From Gordionus sp. m RMFG-2023 (Eukaryota; Nematomorpha; Gordioida; Chordodea; Parachordodidae): a stretch of DNA of 64,000 nucleotides. How positions within the stretch are numbered: the stretch's first letter is position 1; every line of letters begins with the position of its first letter. The notes below the pieces were generated by a model, which was given only the letters and a program-made list of their open reading frames with translations, was not told where the DNA came from and did not search any database. The stretch lies in NCBI RefSeq assembly GCF_954871325.1, contig NC_088776.1, positions 60,722,954 through 60,786,953 of the forward strand. The letters are read 5' to 3'. Below, one piece after another: positions 39,226 through 51,059 of the stretch. A program made the position numbers and the translations under genes.

Positions 39226-40499
39226 TATGTGTTTAAAATAAAAAGTTACGATTTAATAATCTAAAAATTTAGTATTATTTTTGGGTTATTTAGATTTTTG
39301 ATTTTCTGTAATTTATATTTTTTTTATTTTGGATCTTGGCCAGTTTAGTTTTTCTGCTTTATTTTGTTAGAGTTTTTAAGCTTTATTTTGATAATTAACT
39401 GTTTCATATATAAAATAATTACATATTTATCAAACATAAAAATAATAACGATCTTTAATCAAAAAAACAAAACTTAAAACCAAAAAAATATATCTTGTAA
39501 TCGAAGAATTTGTTCCCATAATTTATATTATAAAACACATAAGGTATTTTTTTAACAAAATAAAATAAAAATGATTTTTTGATTGACATCTTAATTATTA
39601 AATTAAATATCAACATTAACTATTACAAACTAGGACACATATTTAATATAAAAAATGTACTAACAATTCAAAAATATAGTCTAATCCATGGCATAATCAT
39701 TGTTTAATTAAGAAAAATTATTCCTCTGTGTATAATTAAAAAGTGACAATTTATCAAAATGTTTGCACAGCTATATTATCAATAAAATTATAAAATTATC
39801 ATTCGATAAAATACTACTTAAATTTAATTTCGATGATTTAATAAATAATTATATTGAAGCATATTTTCGAATTCACATGGTTCTTAAATTGATGTCATTA
39901 TTATTCAAATAAAATATAAATATACCAAATATAATTTTTAGTTTTTCTTTAATAAAATAGATAATATATAAAAAAAGCATAAATAAAAGTGAGACTATTA
40001 TATTTTATATATAATATACCAGTTTCTTTTATTCTTAAATCTTTTCGTTAATTATTATATAATTATTATTACAAATATGATATTATATCGTAAGTCTAGA
40101 ATTTGAGTACTACACTTGCAAATATGTTGAAACGGTTATAAACAATTTTAAAGGTTAGATTTAAATGTAAAAATAACATTAATTTAATAATTAAGAGGTA
40201 ATTCATAGTACTAAATAAACATGTTATGAATTATTTTTAATCCAAAATGCTTCTGTTTCACTATTTTTATAAGATTATATAATTATATTTAAAATAACTA
40301 ATGGTAACTATTTTAAATGATCAAATTTTACAATAGAGCCACATTATCATAATTTGAGATTGCTCTTCAAAGAAATAAAATATTTACAAATCTAGTTATT
40401 TAAATATTTATTGGAATATATTCACTTAATAATTCACTCCTAACTTAAAAATCTTAAAATTTTTAAGTGAGGAACTCTAATTCTGGACATTGTCTATAA
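39226..40499. other. AT-rich sequence, nothing seen
   Basis: Simple AT-rich DNA with no long open frame, no island of higher G+C and no recognised repeat. Confidence 0.6.
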
Positions 40500-42550
40500 T
40501 TTATTATTGTTGGAATTAAAATGTAACAAATAATTTCAACTAGATTAACTTACAATATATGAAAGAATATTCGATTATACAAAAAATTATATAATTTACT
40601 TAAATTATTTAATTAATAAAATATAATAGATGGATTTCATATATAAAATAAAAACATAGTTTTTTTACTGGAACTAGTGTTAATTTATTTAGGTTTAAAA
40701 ATTATTAAATCATTTAATTATGCCAAAATAATATTAAAATCTGTTCGTAACATATTGCTCGTTTTTATTTTAAACTTTATATTATATTATTTTGATTATA
40801 ATATATATAAAGTACCTGTTTCCATATTAACTAATAATTAATTAATTAAAATATGAGAATACAGTATATGATAAAAACATTTTGAGACAAGTTGAGTTGT
40901 AATTTAATTTTGCCCTACTTAAGTTTTTAAAGAATACTTATTAAATTTTTCTGATATAAATTTTTTTAAATTAGAATTGTGAACTAATTTTACATTTTCT
41001 CTCTTTGAAATTCAATAAGAATTGAAAAGATACGAAAATTTTAGTAGTCTTAAATGTTTTTTTTGACCTACATTATAAGAAGGAGACAGGGTTAAAAAAG
41101 CCTAGGTGTGGTTGAAGAAAGGCATATAAATAGATCATATTTTATTTTACTGAGTAATCGTATAGATTGTAACAATCATAATATTTTGGCTACATGACCC
41201 TTCTATGATCAAACAAACTTAAATATATATATATATCATATACTCTCATATAATTATTATTAGCGATAAAAGACCGGGTGTTATATATTACTTTAATTTT
41301 AACAAATTATTATTAGCAATAAAAACAACATGTTTCATATTACTTATTTCGTTAGCTTTATCAACTAAAATTCAATTTATTATATATTTATAAATAGAAT
41401 TCTTTTTTTTTAATGTGATAATATTAAAAAAAACAAATGAATATATAAAAATAAATGAAAGAAATATATAAAAATAATATTAAAAAGAACTAAAAAAAAC
41501 AAGGTGCTAAAATGTTACACTAGTGAGGAGTGAATTAAGAAATTGGATCTGCAAATTTTGAAGGGAAATCTACTTAGAATTATTCAATAGAATCGCCTGT
41601 AATCTGGATCCATTTTTTATCTATGATTTTGATAAAATTACGGGCCTCATTTCTGAACAAGCCTAAATTATTGGTAGATAGATCTTGTTTGAAGAATATA
41701 TATTTTTTTAAGACGTCTGTCTCTTCGATGGCAAAAATTTATCATTAATCATAGATAATTTTAAAAAAACGCCTCATATTTTAAATTGCTAGTTAAATTA
41801 ATAATATTCAAGATTATCCATCCTAAAGAAAATTAAAATATTTTATTATTTATTTTAAGGTCGCACCATATAAATTCGTTTAATTATAAGTTATCTATTA
41901 TTTTAGTAATCTGAGAGGATTAAAGATTTTCTTAATTCGAATAAGGTTTTGTAATAACAAATTCTACCTGCCAATCAAATTTTATCCCAAAATATTGCAT
42001 TTAAAATTAAACATAGTCATGTATTTACTACACAATTTGTTAATATTCTTAATAAAAATTTTAGTTTGTGAGAAATTGGATTAAAATTTAATTAATGTTT
42101 TACTTATATCATTTAGATCTTTTTCTAATGTTAAAAAATTAAATTATATTGAGTAAACATAGATGAAAATCATAATTATTAAAAAAAAATTTTAAATAAA
42201 TTTTTGAATTATAATTTTTGCTATTATTTTTTATACTTTCTTTCTCATTAGGTGTATAGTATTTAACTAAATATAAACATATAAAAATAAATAATTTAAA
42301 AATTTTTGCATTACATAGCATTAACATTGTAAATATTATTGGCTTCATTATTTAGATTTTTTTATTTACAATAAATTTAATGTATATTTATCTCATATAA
42401 AAATTTATATTTATTATAAAGATTGGTGATAGCTATTTGTAAAAATATAGAACATTATTATTTACATGACTAATATGATATAAAAAAAATACCTTTCTAA
42501 TAATATTTTCAATAATTAACTCCAATTTTATAAAAATGACTTTCGAAAGT
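40500..42550 (+). repeat. Paralogous segment, left member of an inner duplicated pair
   Basis: Matches 51,060-52,640 in the same order and orientation. Anchors: CATATATAAAATAAAAACATA near 40,640 with 51,125; AAAGTACCTGTTTCCATAT near 40,810 with 51,275; ATATAATTATTATTA near 41,250 with 52,010; TCAAATTTTATCCCAAAAT near 41,975 with 52,420; TTAATTAATGTTTTACTTATAT near 42,090 with 52,565. Similarity is lower than between the two window ends, so this duplication may be older. Confidence 0.6.
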
Positions 42551-43806
42551 CTAAGAATTACTGCAAAATACTTGGAAAATAATTCTCCCAAAAAAATTTC
42601 CACGTAGATTAATTACCCTGAATAAAAATAAAGAGGAGAAAATTCTCCTGAAAATATTTCTAGTGGAAAAAATTCACATGAAATAAACTTTTATATATTC
42701 TAAAAAATATAATTTTTTCCTAAAAATTCATAAAATAGGAAAAAAAAAACTCCCATCAATATTTCCCTAAAATTAATCCTAAAATAAAATATTTATTTTA
42801 TTAGAATTAAAATATAAAATTCCTGAAAAATATATGCCTGAAAAAAATATATCTACTCTTAAAATCATATATTCTAGGAATGGCAGATCCCTGCTTAAAA
42901 TGTTAATTTGAAATTTATTTTTAAAATTTACACTTCTAATTTTAGGGTTTCAAGTAATTTAAAGAAAATCAAATAGTTTTGATTTAAATAGTTTTCCCTA
43001 AATTTTATATAATGGGAAAATAAATTTTATAGGACAATTCTTTTTCTTTTGAAAAATAATTAGTTTTTAAAATTTTTTAGATATACTTATAAAAAAATAT
43101 TAAATTATTAAATAACTTCCAAGAAATATTTAAAAATATATTAATTTTTAATATCAAATTAGAAATTTTTATAATTTCTTGCAAAAATGGTTGATCAAAA
43201 ATTTTTTGCAATTAGCTGTAAAATTTTAATGATTCTACTATGCATTTAATCTTCAATCCCCTATTACACGTTAATATAGATCCTTATTTGAGCATTGCAA
43301 TCTATTATAATCGTATCATTGAATTTCTTTCCAAAATATCCATGACTACTTTATATTCTGTTATTGCTGAATTATAAATACCAAAACTCAGAAAAATACT
43401 GTTCCGAATTATTTCTTAATGCTCAGATACATATAAAACTAAATTTCCTAGAAAAAAATTTTCAATTTAAAAAATAAATCTATCAGAAAAATATATATAA
43501 CAATAAATATTATCTTTCTTAATAGGAGATTGAGGTTAGTCGAACGATTTTTTACAAAATTGGCTATATCTCCTAGTTTTTTTTAGATAATATAAAAAAT
43601 AATATATGATTAGATGCCTAAAACTATACTTTATTAAGGTGCCTTTTTTAAGCATATAATAAATTTTTTTAAATTTTATTTTTGTAAAAGTGAAAATTTT
43701 GTCCAACAAGCCCCAATATCGTATGAGGCAAACCACTTTATGGGGTTTCCAAAACTCTTGGTTATTTAGGCCATGATAAATTGTAATGCATTTCTATTTA
43801 TTAATA
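42551..43806. other. AT-rich sequence with A/T-CCTGAAAA-type short repeats
   Basis: Between about 42,590 and 42,860 several short phrases like TTCTCCTGAAAATATTT and TTCCTGAAAAATATA recur imperfectly, suggesting a degenerate local repeat. No gene is recognised; the 66-codon minus frame at 43,536 has no domain. Confidence 0.45.
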
Positions 43807-43814
43807 ATAATACG

Positions 43815-45030
43815 TAGACCTGTGCGCCGACAAAACTATCGGCGGCCGGCGCGATTTTCAAAAATTTTATCAAAGGCCGGCGGCGCGCCGATTTTTAGCC
43901 GCCGTCAACAAAAGCGGCGTAAATCGGCGCAGTTATAAATTTTTATAAAAAATTAAATATACACTACACTACACATATCTTGGCATATTTTTTTAATCTT
44001 TATTTATGAGAAAACTCATTATACATCCAAAAAAGATTTTGTAATTTTATAATTATCATGTATAAAAATTATTTTATTTAAATTTTCAGGGCATAATGAT
44101 GACCTCCTCGAATTCAACGTCAATCCAGAGGTAGAGAAAACTCTTTCACTGGGTGTACTAGTAGCCGGAATACATAGAATTTTTTTCGCCAGCCTGGAAA
44201 GATTGGGAAGTTCACTCTTCTTTTCTCTCCCAAAATTTAAAACACCCATTTCTTGTGAATGTCGTTTTCCAAGTAGAATGTGGCATTCTTGTTCTGTCAC
44301 CTAATGTGGAATCATAATTGTTAATTGTGGAATGTTTATTTGCCAGTTTTGTCAAATAACTTGAATTTGATAATACCTCTTGATCCTCAGTCGCTATATT
44401 TACTATCTTAATATATCATCATTCTCTATAAGTTTAAGATGTTTTAATATAAATTCTGAAGTTGCGCTAATTTGCTCTTCTATATACTTTGACACAATTG
44501 TCAATTTTTGAAATCTTGGATCTAAAAGAGAAGCCAATACCTAGATAATTTTTTAAATAAAAAATAAATTAAATAAATGAATATACATGTATATTATTAC
44601 TTGCAGATCACAATCCGGAAATCGTAACGCAAGTTTTTTTATAATTATATTTTTAAAATTGTAGAAGAATATGGTGGAGCTATATAACATTCATAAAAAA
44701 AATACATAAAATTTAATGAGTGCGTGAAATATAATTTAAATATATTGCTATATAATAACTATTTTAATTTATTAATTCCTATTATATAATAAAAACATGC
44801 AGAAAATAAAAATTCATTAAAATCCTGATTGGCATTAATAAAATTACAACAGTGATGTTTACCAATTATTAGAATAAAAAGGTATAAAATATGAAAAAAA
44901 GTTCTGCGCCGGCCGTACGCCGCGATATGGAAATCGGCGGCGCGCCGGCGCAATTTTTATAAACGGCGGAGTTTTCGGAATACCCAAAAAAGCCGGCGGC
45001 CGGCCAACGGCCGGCCGGCGCACAGGTCTA
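43815..45030 (-). mobile_element. Complete but internally deleted hAT transposon with GC-rich ends
   Basis: A 1,216-bp element bounded by exact 15-bp inverted repeats TAGACCTGTGCGCCG and by perfect 8-bp target duplications ATAATACG (43,807-43,814 and 45,031-45,038), the hAT hallmark. About 110 bases at each end are strongly GC-rich and packed with CGGCCGGC, GGCGCGCC and CGGCG motifs, in stark contrast to the host DNA and to the element's own AT-rich centre. These are probably transposase-binding arrays. Only the C-terminal part of a transposase remains, so it needs a partner element to move. Perfect flanks suggest a fairly recent insertion. Confidence 0.93.
44019..44540 (-). pseudogene. hAT transposase remnant (C-terminal region)
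   Basis: Reading the minus strand from 44,540, a frame of about 47 codons contains LASLLDPRFQKL, the widely shared hAT motif before the C-terminal domain, and stops near 44,398. The 93-codon frame at 44,019-44,300 then carries the hATC dimerisation domain with LCIPATSTPSERVFSTSG and ends with IIFIHDNY. Stops and a shift separate the two parts, and the zinc-finger and catalytic N-terminal parts are missing. The acceptor-like TTATCTAG just before 44,540 could mark an intron end. Confidence 0.8.
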
Positions 45031-45038
45031 ATAATACG

Positions 45039-46466
45039 TATAGAATAATTCTATTGTTTAAAATATCATAATACTAATAAATTGAAGTTAATTATATAAA
45101 AATTGAAACTAGTTTTGGTTAATTTAATAAACCTTTTGGACATAAAAAAATAAGGATCTTAGATTGTGATAGCACTAATTTGAAATTTTTTTCATTATTA
45201 ACTGTATTGACTTATATAGTTTAGCAAGCCCCGATAGCATTAAATTGACAAATTATGACTGAAATAATATGTAGATATAATAAATACTCATAAAACTTTC
45301 CCAAATTATAAGAGTGTTTAGACTTTGCTATAAATATAATTTACATATAAATGATTATTTATTTTAATATAAATTAAATTCTGTCATGCAAAAATCTTTT
45401 GAAAATTTTATTAAAATTTTATTTCTTAAATAAAATTTTTAATAATTAAATATTTCAAAACATTTTTTGTCTATAGATGTAAATTAATAAAAACTATATT
45501 AGGATAAAATTTTAACCTTCTAGTGTATTTAATTTTAAAATGAGATTAAATGGTTGGCCTAGCCACGGAGTGTAACCCCTATACTATTTTTATATTTTTA
45601 TAAATGAACTCTTGCCTAAAACTATGGAAACGCTCACCTTCTTCATGAAATCATAATTTACAAAAACGATTTTAATGTATTTAGTTATTTTCATCAAAAC
45701 AAAGTTTAAAATAAATTAATGATTATGACAATTGCCATTTTTCTATATTTTACTGAAATCATTATATGAAGATAATATTTATTTTTATAATTATATTTAT
45801 TTTTTTTAGAAAAATTTGTAAAATTACTTGCGTTGATAATTTTGATAAAATAATTTGTTTTTATTTTGGCGATGTGGTTTTTTTTGCTAATTTTTTTCCA
45901 AATATTTTGGGGTTATTATTCTATTTAAAAATTAGGAATTGATTTCCTAAATTTTTTTTATTATATTTCAGGAAAAATTTTTTCCCTAGATTTGTTTGCC
46001 GGGTATTTTTATCTAGGTTTTTTATTATTTGGTAAAAATTTCCGAGTAAAATAGTCTCACAAAATGAATTTATATTATTTAGATATTTATAATATTACAA
46101 TTTATAAAAATATATAAAGTGACCAATAAACCCATAAACTTTATTCTCAACCTGACCCCTTGCATAATATTTTCTGGATTAAAGATTGAGTTTTGCCGTA
46201 TTTTACTCGGCTCAAATCAGGCTAACACTACTTTTAAGTCATTTTTAAAAATATATCATTTTCATAAATAATTAAATTATATTAAATGAGTAATTTCTGT
46301 TATATTTTTTCATATAATTTAAAGATCTGCTAAAATGATCCTTATATTTATTCAAATAAATAAATTGCACACAAAAAAATATAATTTATTTAACTATATC
46401 TTAAAATATATGTATGATTAATTTAATTTAATAAATGAATTAAAATATTTTACCATATATAAAAGT
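45039..46466. other. AT-rich sequence with a MITE-like fragment
   Basis: GGCCTAGCCACGG at 45,557 resembles common hAT/MITE termini (compare GGCGTAGCCATGG at the right end of 46,467-47,005), and the reverse complement of 46,180-46,231 resembles the TAGTGTTAAACGG family end. Neither has a convincing partner end. Nothing else is seen. Confidence 0.35.
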
Positions 46467-47005
46467 CTTAGAAGTGGAGAGGGGGGAGGGAAGGGTTCCT
46501 TCCACAAAATACAAATTATATTATAATAATCCCATTAAAGAAATATTGTATAAAGAAAGAAATAAAAAATTCCTAAATTTTATGAAAAAAAGGCGCATTT
46601 GAATTGATATGTTATAGTAGTTTTTTAAGTATAGCACTATTCGGTATAATTAAAGGATAAATATATACCAAATTTTTGGATTTATAGTTAATATATTCAT
46701 GCGATATTATCATACATGTACCCATATGCCACGGAAGTGGGAGGGCATTACTAGGTTTGGTTTCAACCCCATTAATTTTATTGGAGGTCTTTACTCCACT
46801 TATTGAATAAAAAAATTTTCCATTTGTATTCATTTTAAAAATTTATTAACTTTTATTTATATTTCTTTCATATTATTCTTTATAATATATATTGAATACG
46901 GAATGTAAGGTTTAAGGGAGAGGGGTATTTATTATTAAAAGGACATGAACCGATAATTTTCGATGGGGAGATTTACCTTTAATCATATCCATGGCTACGC
47001 CTATG
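46467..47005. mobile_element. Possible degenerate hAT MITE (about 540 bp)
   Basis: The right end, reverse complemented, reads CATAGGCGTAGCCATGG, a typical hAT-derived terminus. The proposed left end CTTAGAAGTGGAGAGGGG is only a partial match, and no good target duplication is seen. The 73-codon minus frame at 46,612-46,833 falls inside and has no recognised domain. Confidence 0.35.
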
Positions 47006-48294
47006 ATATCTATATAGAAGCTAAATGTCAATTCTTAATCTTTATAACTTATATAGTAACCCTCCATGACACTGGAAGCGTAAAGAAGCTATTTTCTGGG
47101 GATGGGAGGCACTTTAAATCTTTGTATCAATAATTATTTAATAGAAAATATAAATAATTCTTCATAATATATATATAGCATATTGAGAAATGGAATGTAA
47201 TGAGACTCGAAAATTCTCTATTTTAAAACATTTAAAATTTCAAAATATACAGGGTAAAAACACTGTAAATTTCTACAATTTTGCTTATAATTGTTTATAA
47301 TGCTCTATATTTTTATAAATTAAAATACATTAAAATTTATGTTGTCTCTATCTTTACATGCTAGAACCCATTTCTTTTCATTATTTTTAAATTAAATGGT
47401 ATTAAGTAGAAAAAGAAATTTTGAGATTCCAATCCTTGTGGATTTCATATCCCAAGCAACATATATACATTATTTATACATTCGTACTATTTATACTAAA
47501 TAGTATATATTCAAAACTAATGACAATGTTATATTTTGGATATAATATAAAGTAATATATAAGTATTAAATTATTTGATATACTATTTTTATTAGTATTG
47601 TTAAACAATCTGATATGATTCGATTTTTAAAAACGGATTTAGGATTTGGCCAAATTAATATTATGGTAAGCATGGAGATTTTGCTCTTAGGTCGAATATG
47701 GTTAGGATTTCTATAACTAATCGCGCTTACATAATATTATTTTGAAAATCTTAATCAGGCCTTTTTTATAAATCCGCTTAACTACACGATTATTTATTGT
47801 TTAATTTTATCAATGATATAGTAATGGTAAGTTTTATGATTATTGCCATTAAAAACTAAACGTGGTTTATTTTTTATAATTATAGTAAAATAGAATCCCC
47901 TTATTTCCGTCTTTGACACATTACCAGGACATTTTTCGAAGATAATATTATAGTAACTGCGTTTTTTCTATACTAGAAAAACGCTTGACCTTCTATACGG
48001 AGTATGGACGGTCAATTGACTTATCAATTAAATCGAAGAAGTATTTCACCAAATACTCAAAAAATCTGATGAAAAAAAAATTAAAAACATGTTTAGAAAA
48101 AGAATGTTGATATAAATATATGTGATCAAAACGTTGTTTATTTATTGGATCCCCAATATCAAGAGGTACATTTTACCACTAGTGAATTTATAATACAAGA
48201 ATATTCATTTTTCAAAGTGATGATAATCAATTTCAAGTAAAATCATAATTTCAGATGTTTAACAAATTATATGATAAGCTGTAACTTCCAATAA
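47006..48294. other. AT-rich sequence with one hairpin
   Basis: GCGTTTTTTCT...AGAAAAACGC at 47,959-47,984 forms a 10-11 bp stem with a short loop. TTGACC near 47,985 and GGTCAA near 48,011 form a second, wider inverted pair. No gene is seen. Sequence around 48,010-48,040 resembles 51,650-51,690. Confidence 0.45.
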
Positions 48295-48479
48295 CAATGT
48301 TGTGAACCCGAATTCGGGTACAGAAATTTTTTTTGTTGGACATTTTGAAAGCATTAATTCGGGGTAATGTTTGTGCGAGTTCGGATTCTTAGAAAATCGG
48401 ATTTAATTAATTTCCTGTCATCAAAATTTCCTAAGTAGAATTTGAAATTCCTGAACCCGAATCCTGTTTCAGAACCCTA
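48295..48479. mobile_element. Short MITE with about 31-bp inverted repeats
   Basis: The arm at 48,299-48,329 and the reverse complement of 48,445-48,475 agree at about 25 of 31 positions, sharing ATTCGGGT and GAATTT-like blocks. The right end in reverse reads TAGGGTTCTG. Flanks TCCAATAA and TCCATAAG are weakly similar (5/8). At about 185 bp it carries no coding sequence. hAT affiliation is likely but not proven. Confidence 0.6.
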
Positions 48480-48831
48480 TCCATAAGAAACAATCTGATC
48501 CTGTCCACTAAATTTGTTTCACCTCAATAATTAATAACATTTTACTAAATTTCTTGTTCTACTATTTCTTCAGAGAAAGTTTGTCGATTTGGATAAATAT
48601 TCTTACTAAAATAGAAATGAATAGAAGATCTCCACAAAGGGAAAATTGATTAAATTTTATTAAATTATAATATTGAATATGAATCAAAACAAAACTCTAT
48701 GATGGAAAGCGAAATATTTATTATTGACTGACAATGAATTTTTTAAAATATATTAATAAATTAATATTATAGATTAATTTTACTATTATGTTCAAAATGA
48801 ATATAATATTGTTTCAAAAATCATATATTTG

Positions 48832-48960
48832 ATTGACCGGTCAATATTGGTAATTTACCTCTATTTCCTTACCTTATAAAATTTTCCATCCTATGCTTAT
48901 CAATTGGTCAATTGACCCCTATTTCTCAACTTCATAGGATTTTCCATCCTATGCTTATCA
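48832..48960 (+). repeat. 58-bp tandem repeat beside a TTGACCGGTCAA palindrome
   Basis: TTTTCCATCCTATGCTTATCA occurs at 48,882-48,902 (from the first T) and 48,940-48,960, each preceded by a CCCCTATTT/CCTCTATTT phrase. The palindrome ATTGACCGGTCAAT begins near 48,832, and GGTCAATTGACC lies between the units. Confidence 0.75.
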
Positions 48961-48989
48961 GTTTTTCCCTCCTATTTTTATCTTTTTTT

Positions 48990-49400
48990 CACACAACTCT
49001 GTTCCTATATATCTATGTATAATCATTTGAACCATTCGTTTATAACATATTATTTTGCATTTATATTCAAAACCGATTATAATGTATTTGAAAACAAATC
49101 TTTATATGCAATACTTTTATTTTATCAATAAAGCACGAATTTAAATAATATAGATAGAACATCTTTTCATGAAAAATAAAAAAATGTTTTATCTATGTCT
49201 ATTTAAATTATATTCTATAAATTATAAGTTTAAAGCTCGTGTGGAAAATTCCTAAAATATTATATTTGTATAACAATATTTTTACTATAATATTGAGCAT
49301 TAGATACTTAAATAGATTTTATAAAAATATTTTAATAACATTTTTAGGTCTAAAATTCATAATTTCTTACTAATGAAAACGAGCGTATCTTTATTTATAT
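48990..49400 (+). repeat. Paralogous segment matching 54,420-54,770
   Basis: Shared phrases in the same order include TAACATATTAT, TATCAATAAA followed by GAATT, ATAGATAGAA, and TATATCTATG-like sequence. Together with 40,500-42,550 and 51,060-52,640 this suggests that a larger 40.5-49.4 kb block and a shorter 51.1-54.8 kb block are diverged tandem copies with different insertions. Confidence 0.5.
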
Positions 49401-50135
49401 TTCATATAATAAACATTAATTTTATATGAAAGTAATATTGTACATATTAAAAATAAATAATATATATATGTAAAGTTTTAATATTAAAAATTATTGAATA
49501 TTTAATAATTTCTTATTAAAATGTTTTTAAAAATAATGTTATGAAATTGGCTCTTCTTTAAATTAAAATATATTTTTTTTAGTTTTAACAATTGATAAAA
49601 AAAATTTATTTTTCAATTGACAGAATCTTCTATATGTTTTTTTTGCTTGAATAACATTTTTACAACTTTATTATATTTATACACAAAACACAAGTAATTG
49701 AATAATAAAATGATAATGCAAAAATATAAATAATTAAATAAATACAAATATATACCCTTTTGCAAATCGGAAAATCGACGAAAATAAAGATAGAGAAAAT
49801 CATATCTTTGAGGTTTAAACAATTTTCTTTATAAGATTTAAATTTTCACATATGCCGTAAGATCGTTTGTGACTATGTTAAACTTTCAGATGTCCCCTTT
49901 TTACCTCCACACTATTCTCACAACGGATTAGTCTTTCGTTAATGGTAATGGATTTAAATACTTAGATAGAGATCGATACATGCTTTACATCCCTCTAAAT
50001 GATATTGAAACTCTTGTTGTGATAAATTATATTACAGCATCCCAGTCTTATGGGACACCGCCGGCTAAGATGTATATAGAATATACATATATTTAACATG
50101 TTGAACTAGTATGATTATTCAAAATCTATTGTATC
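49401..50135. other. AT-rich sequence, nothing firm
   Basis: Bases 49,850-50,080 are slightly less AT-rich, with no open frame of note. The 69-codon minus frame at 49,613 is low in complexity and has no domain. Confidence 0.5.
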
Positions 50136-50552
50136 CAATGGCGTAGCTAGGAATTTTTATTAGAGGGGATCCATGCATAGAAAGGCCCATGGGCTTCTCT
50201 CACAGACCCCCTTTAACGGTCATTCGGCCTTTTTGCCCGACCTTTGGCCAGGTTTATCTTAAAAATCATAACCATATCTTCGATAATATATAGTAAATAT
50301 ATTTTTTAAATGCATCAATAATATGTTATTATAATTTAGTAAATTATTCTAAATGACTTTATAATAATACTATCCAGAATAATTTCGATAGTAATATAAT
50401 ATCCTTCCACAAACATCAAAATCAGAATAATAATAATTATGGTATTTATTTGATATAAAGTCACTTTTGACTCTTTTGAACGTATAATTAAAAAAAAATT
50501 TGCTCTGGGGGTGGTCCAAACCCAAAACTCCCACCCCGTCCCTACGCTACTG
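50136..50552. mobile_element. hAT-type MITE with CAATGGCGTAGC / CAGTAGCGTAGG ends
   Basis: The left end CAATGGCGTAGCTAGG and the reverse complement of the right end CAGTAGCGTAGGGACG form a degenerate inverted repeat, with pyrimidine/purine-rich subterminal blocks. Flanks ATTGTATC and TTAGTACC agree at 5/8. Length is 417 bp. The terminus resembles that of the ZMYM1-like hAT at 34,131, a possible source of transposase. The 97-codon minus frame at 50,336-50,629 overlaps the right end and is not a gene. Confidence 0.7.
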
Positions 50553-51059
50553 TTAGTACCTGTACAATTACACTTGCTGCATTTAAGCATTTGACCAGAG
50601 TCCTTCAAAAAAAATCCTAAAATTATCATTTAAAAAAAATTGTAACTAATTAAATTTTTAACATAATAAAATTTGAAGGTTGCCAAAAATACCATTAATC
50701 GATATATTACTAGCTATCAATTTCTTTATTTTTGTGCCATATTTCATAAGTAAGTATATATTTATTAATAGTTTTTTATAAAATTTGGGAAACGCTTTGT
50801 TAATTATTTTAAGAAAATTGTTCAAATATAGTCATTATAATTTAAATAGATCAACAATATACCTAATGCATATAGACTATTTTCTATATTAATTAAATAG
50901 ATAGTATATTTTAAAAAAATTAAAGTTACAAAACTAATAAATATACCTAATTTTTTGATATCTTGATTTTTTACTTTTATTATAAAGTTATAATTAAAAA
51001 TATGACGCAATAAAATGAATACTAGATTATATTAAATGGCAACAAATTTAGCAAAAATA
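50553..51059. other. AT-rich sequence, nothing seen
   Basis: Short chance-length frames only. Confidence 0.6.

Noticed and set aside
44759-44953. 64-codon minus-strand frame
   Set aside because: Its Arg-rich start is a reading of the GC-rich terminal array of the hAT element, not a gene.
50336-50629. 97-codon minus-strand frame
   Set aside because: Spans the right end of a MITE and its flank; its Gly/Trp-rich part is the GC-rich terminus of the element.
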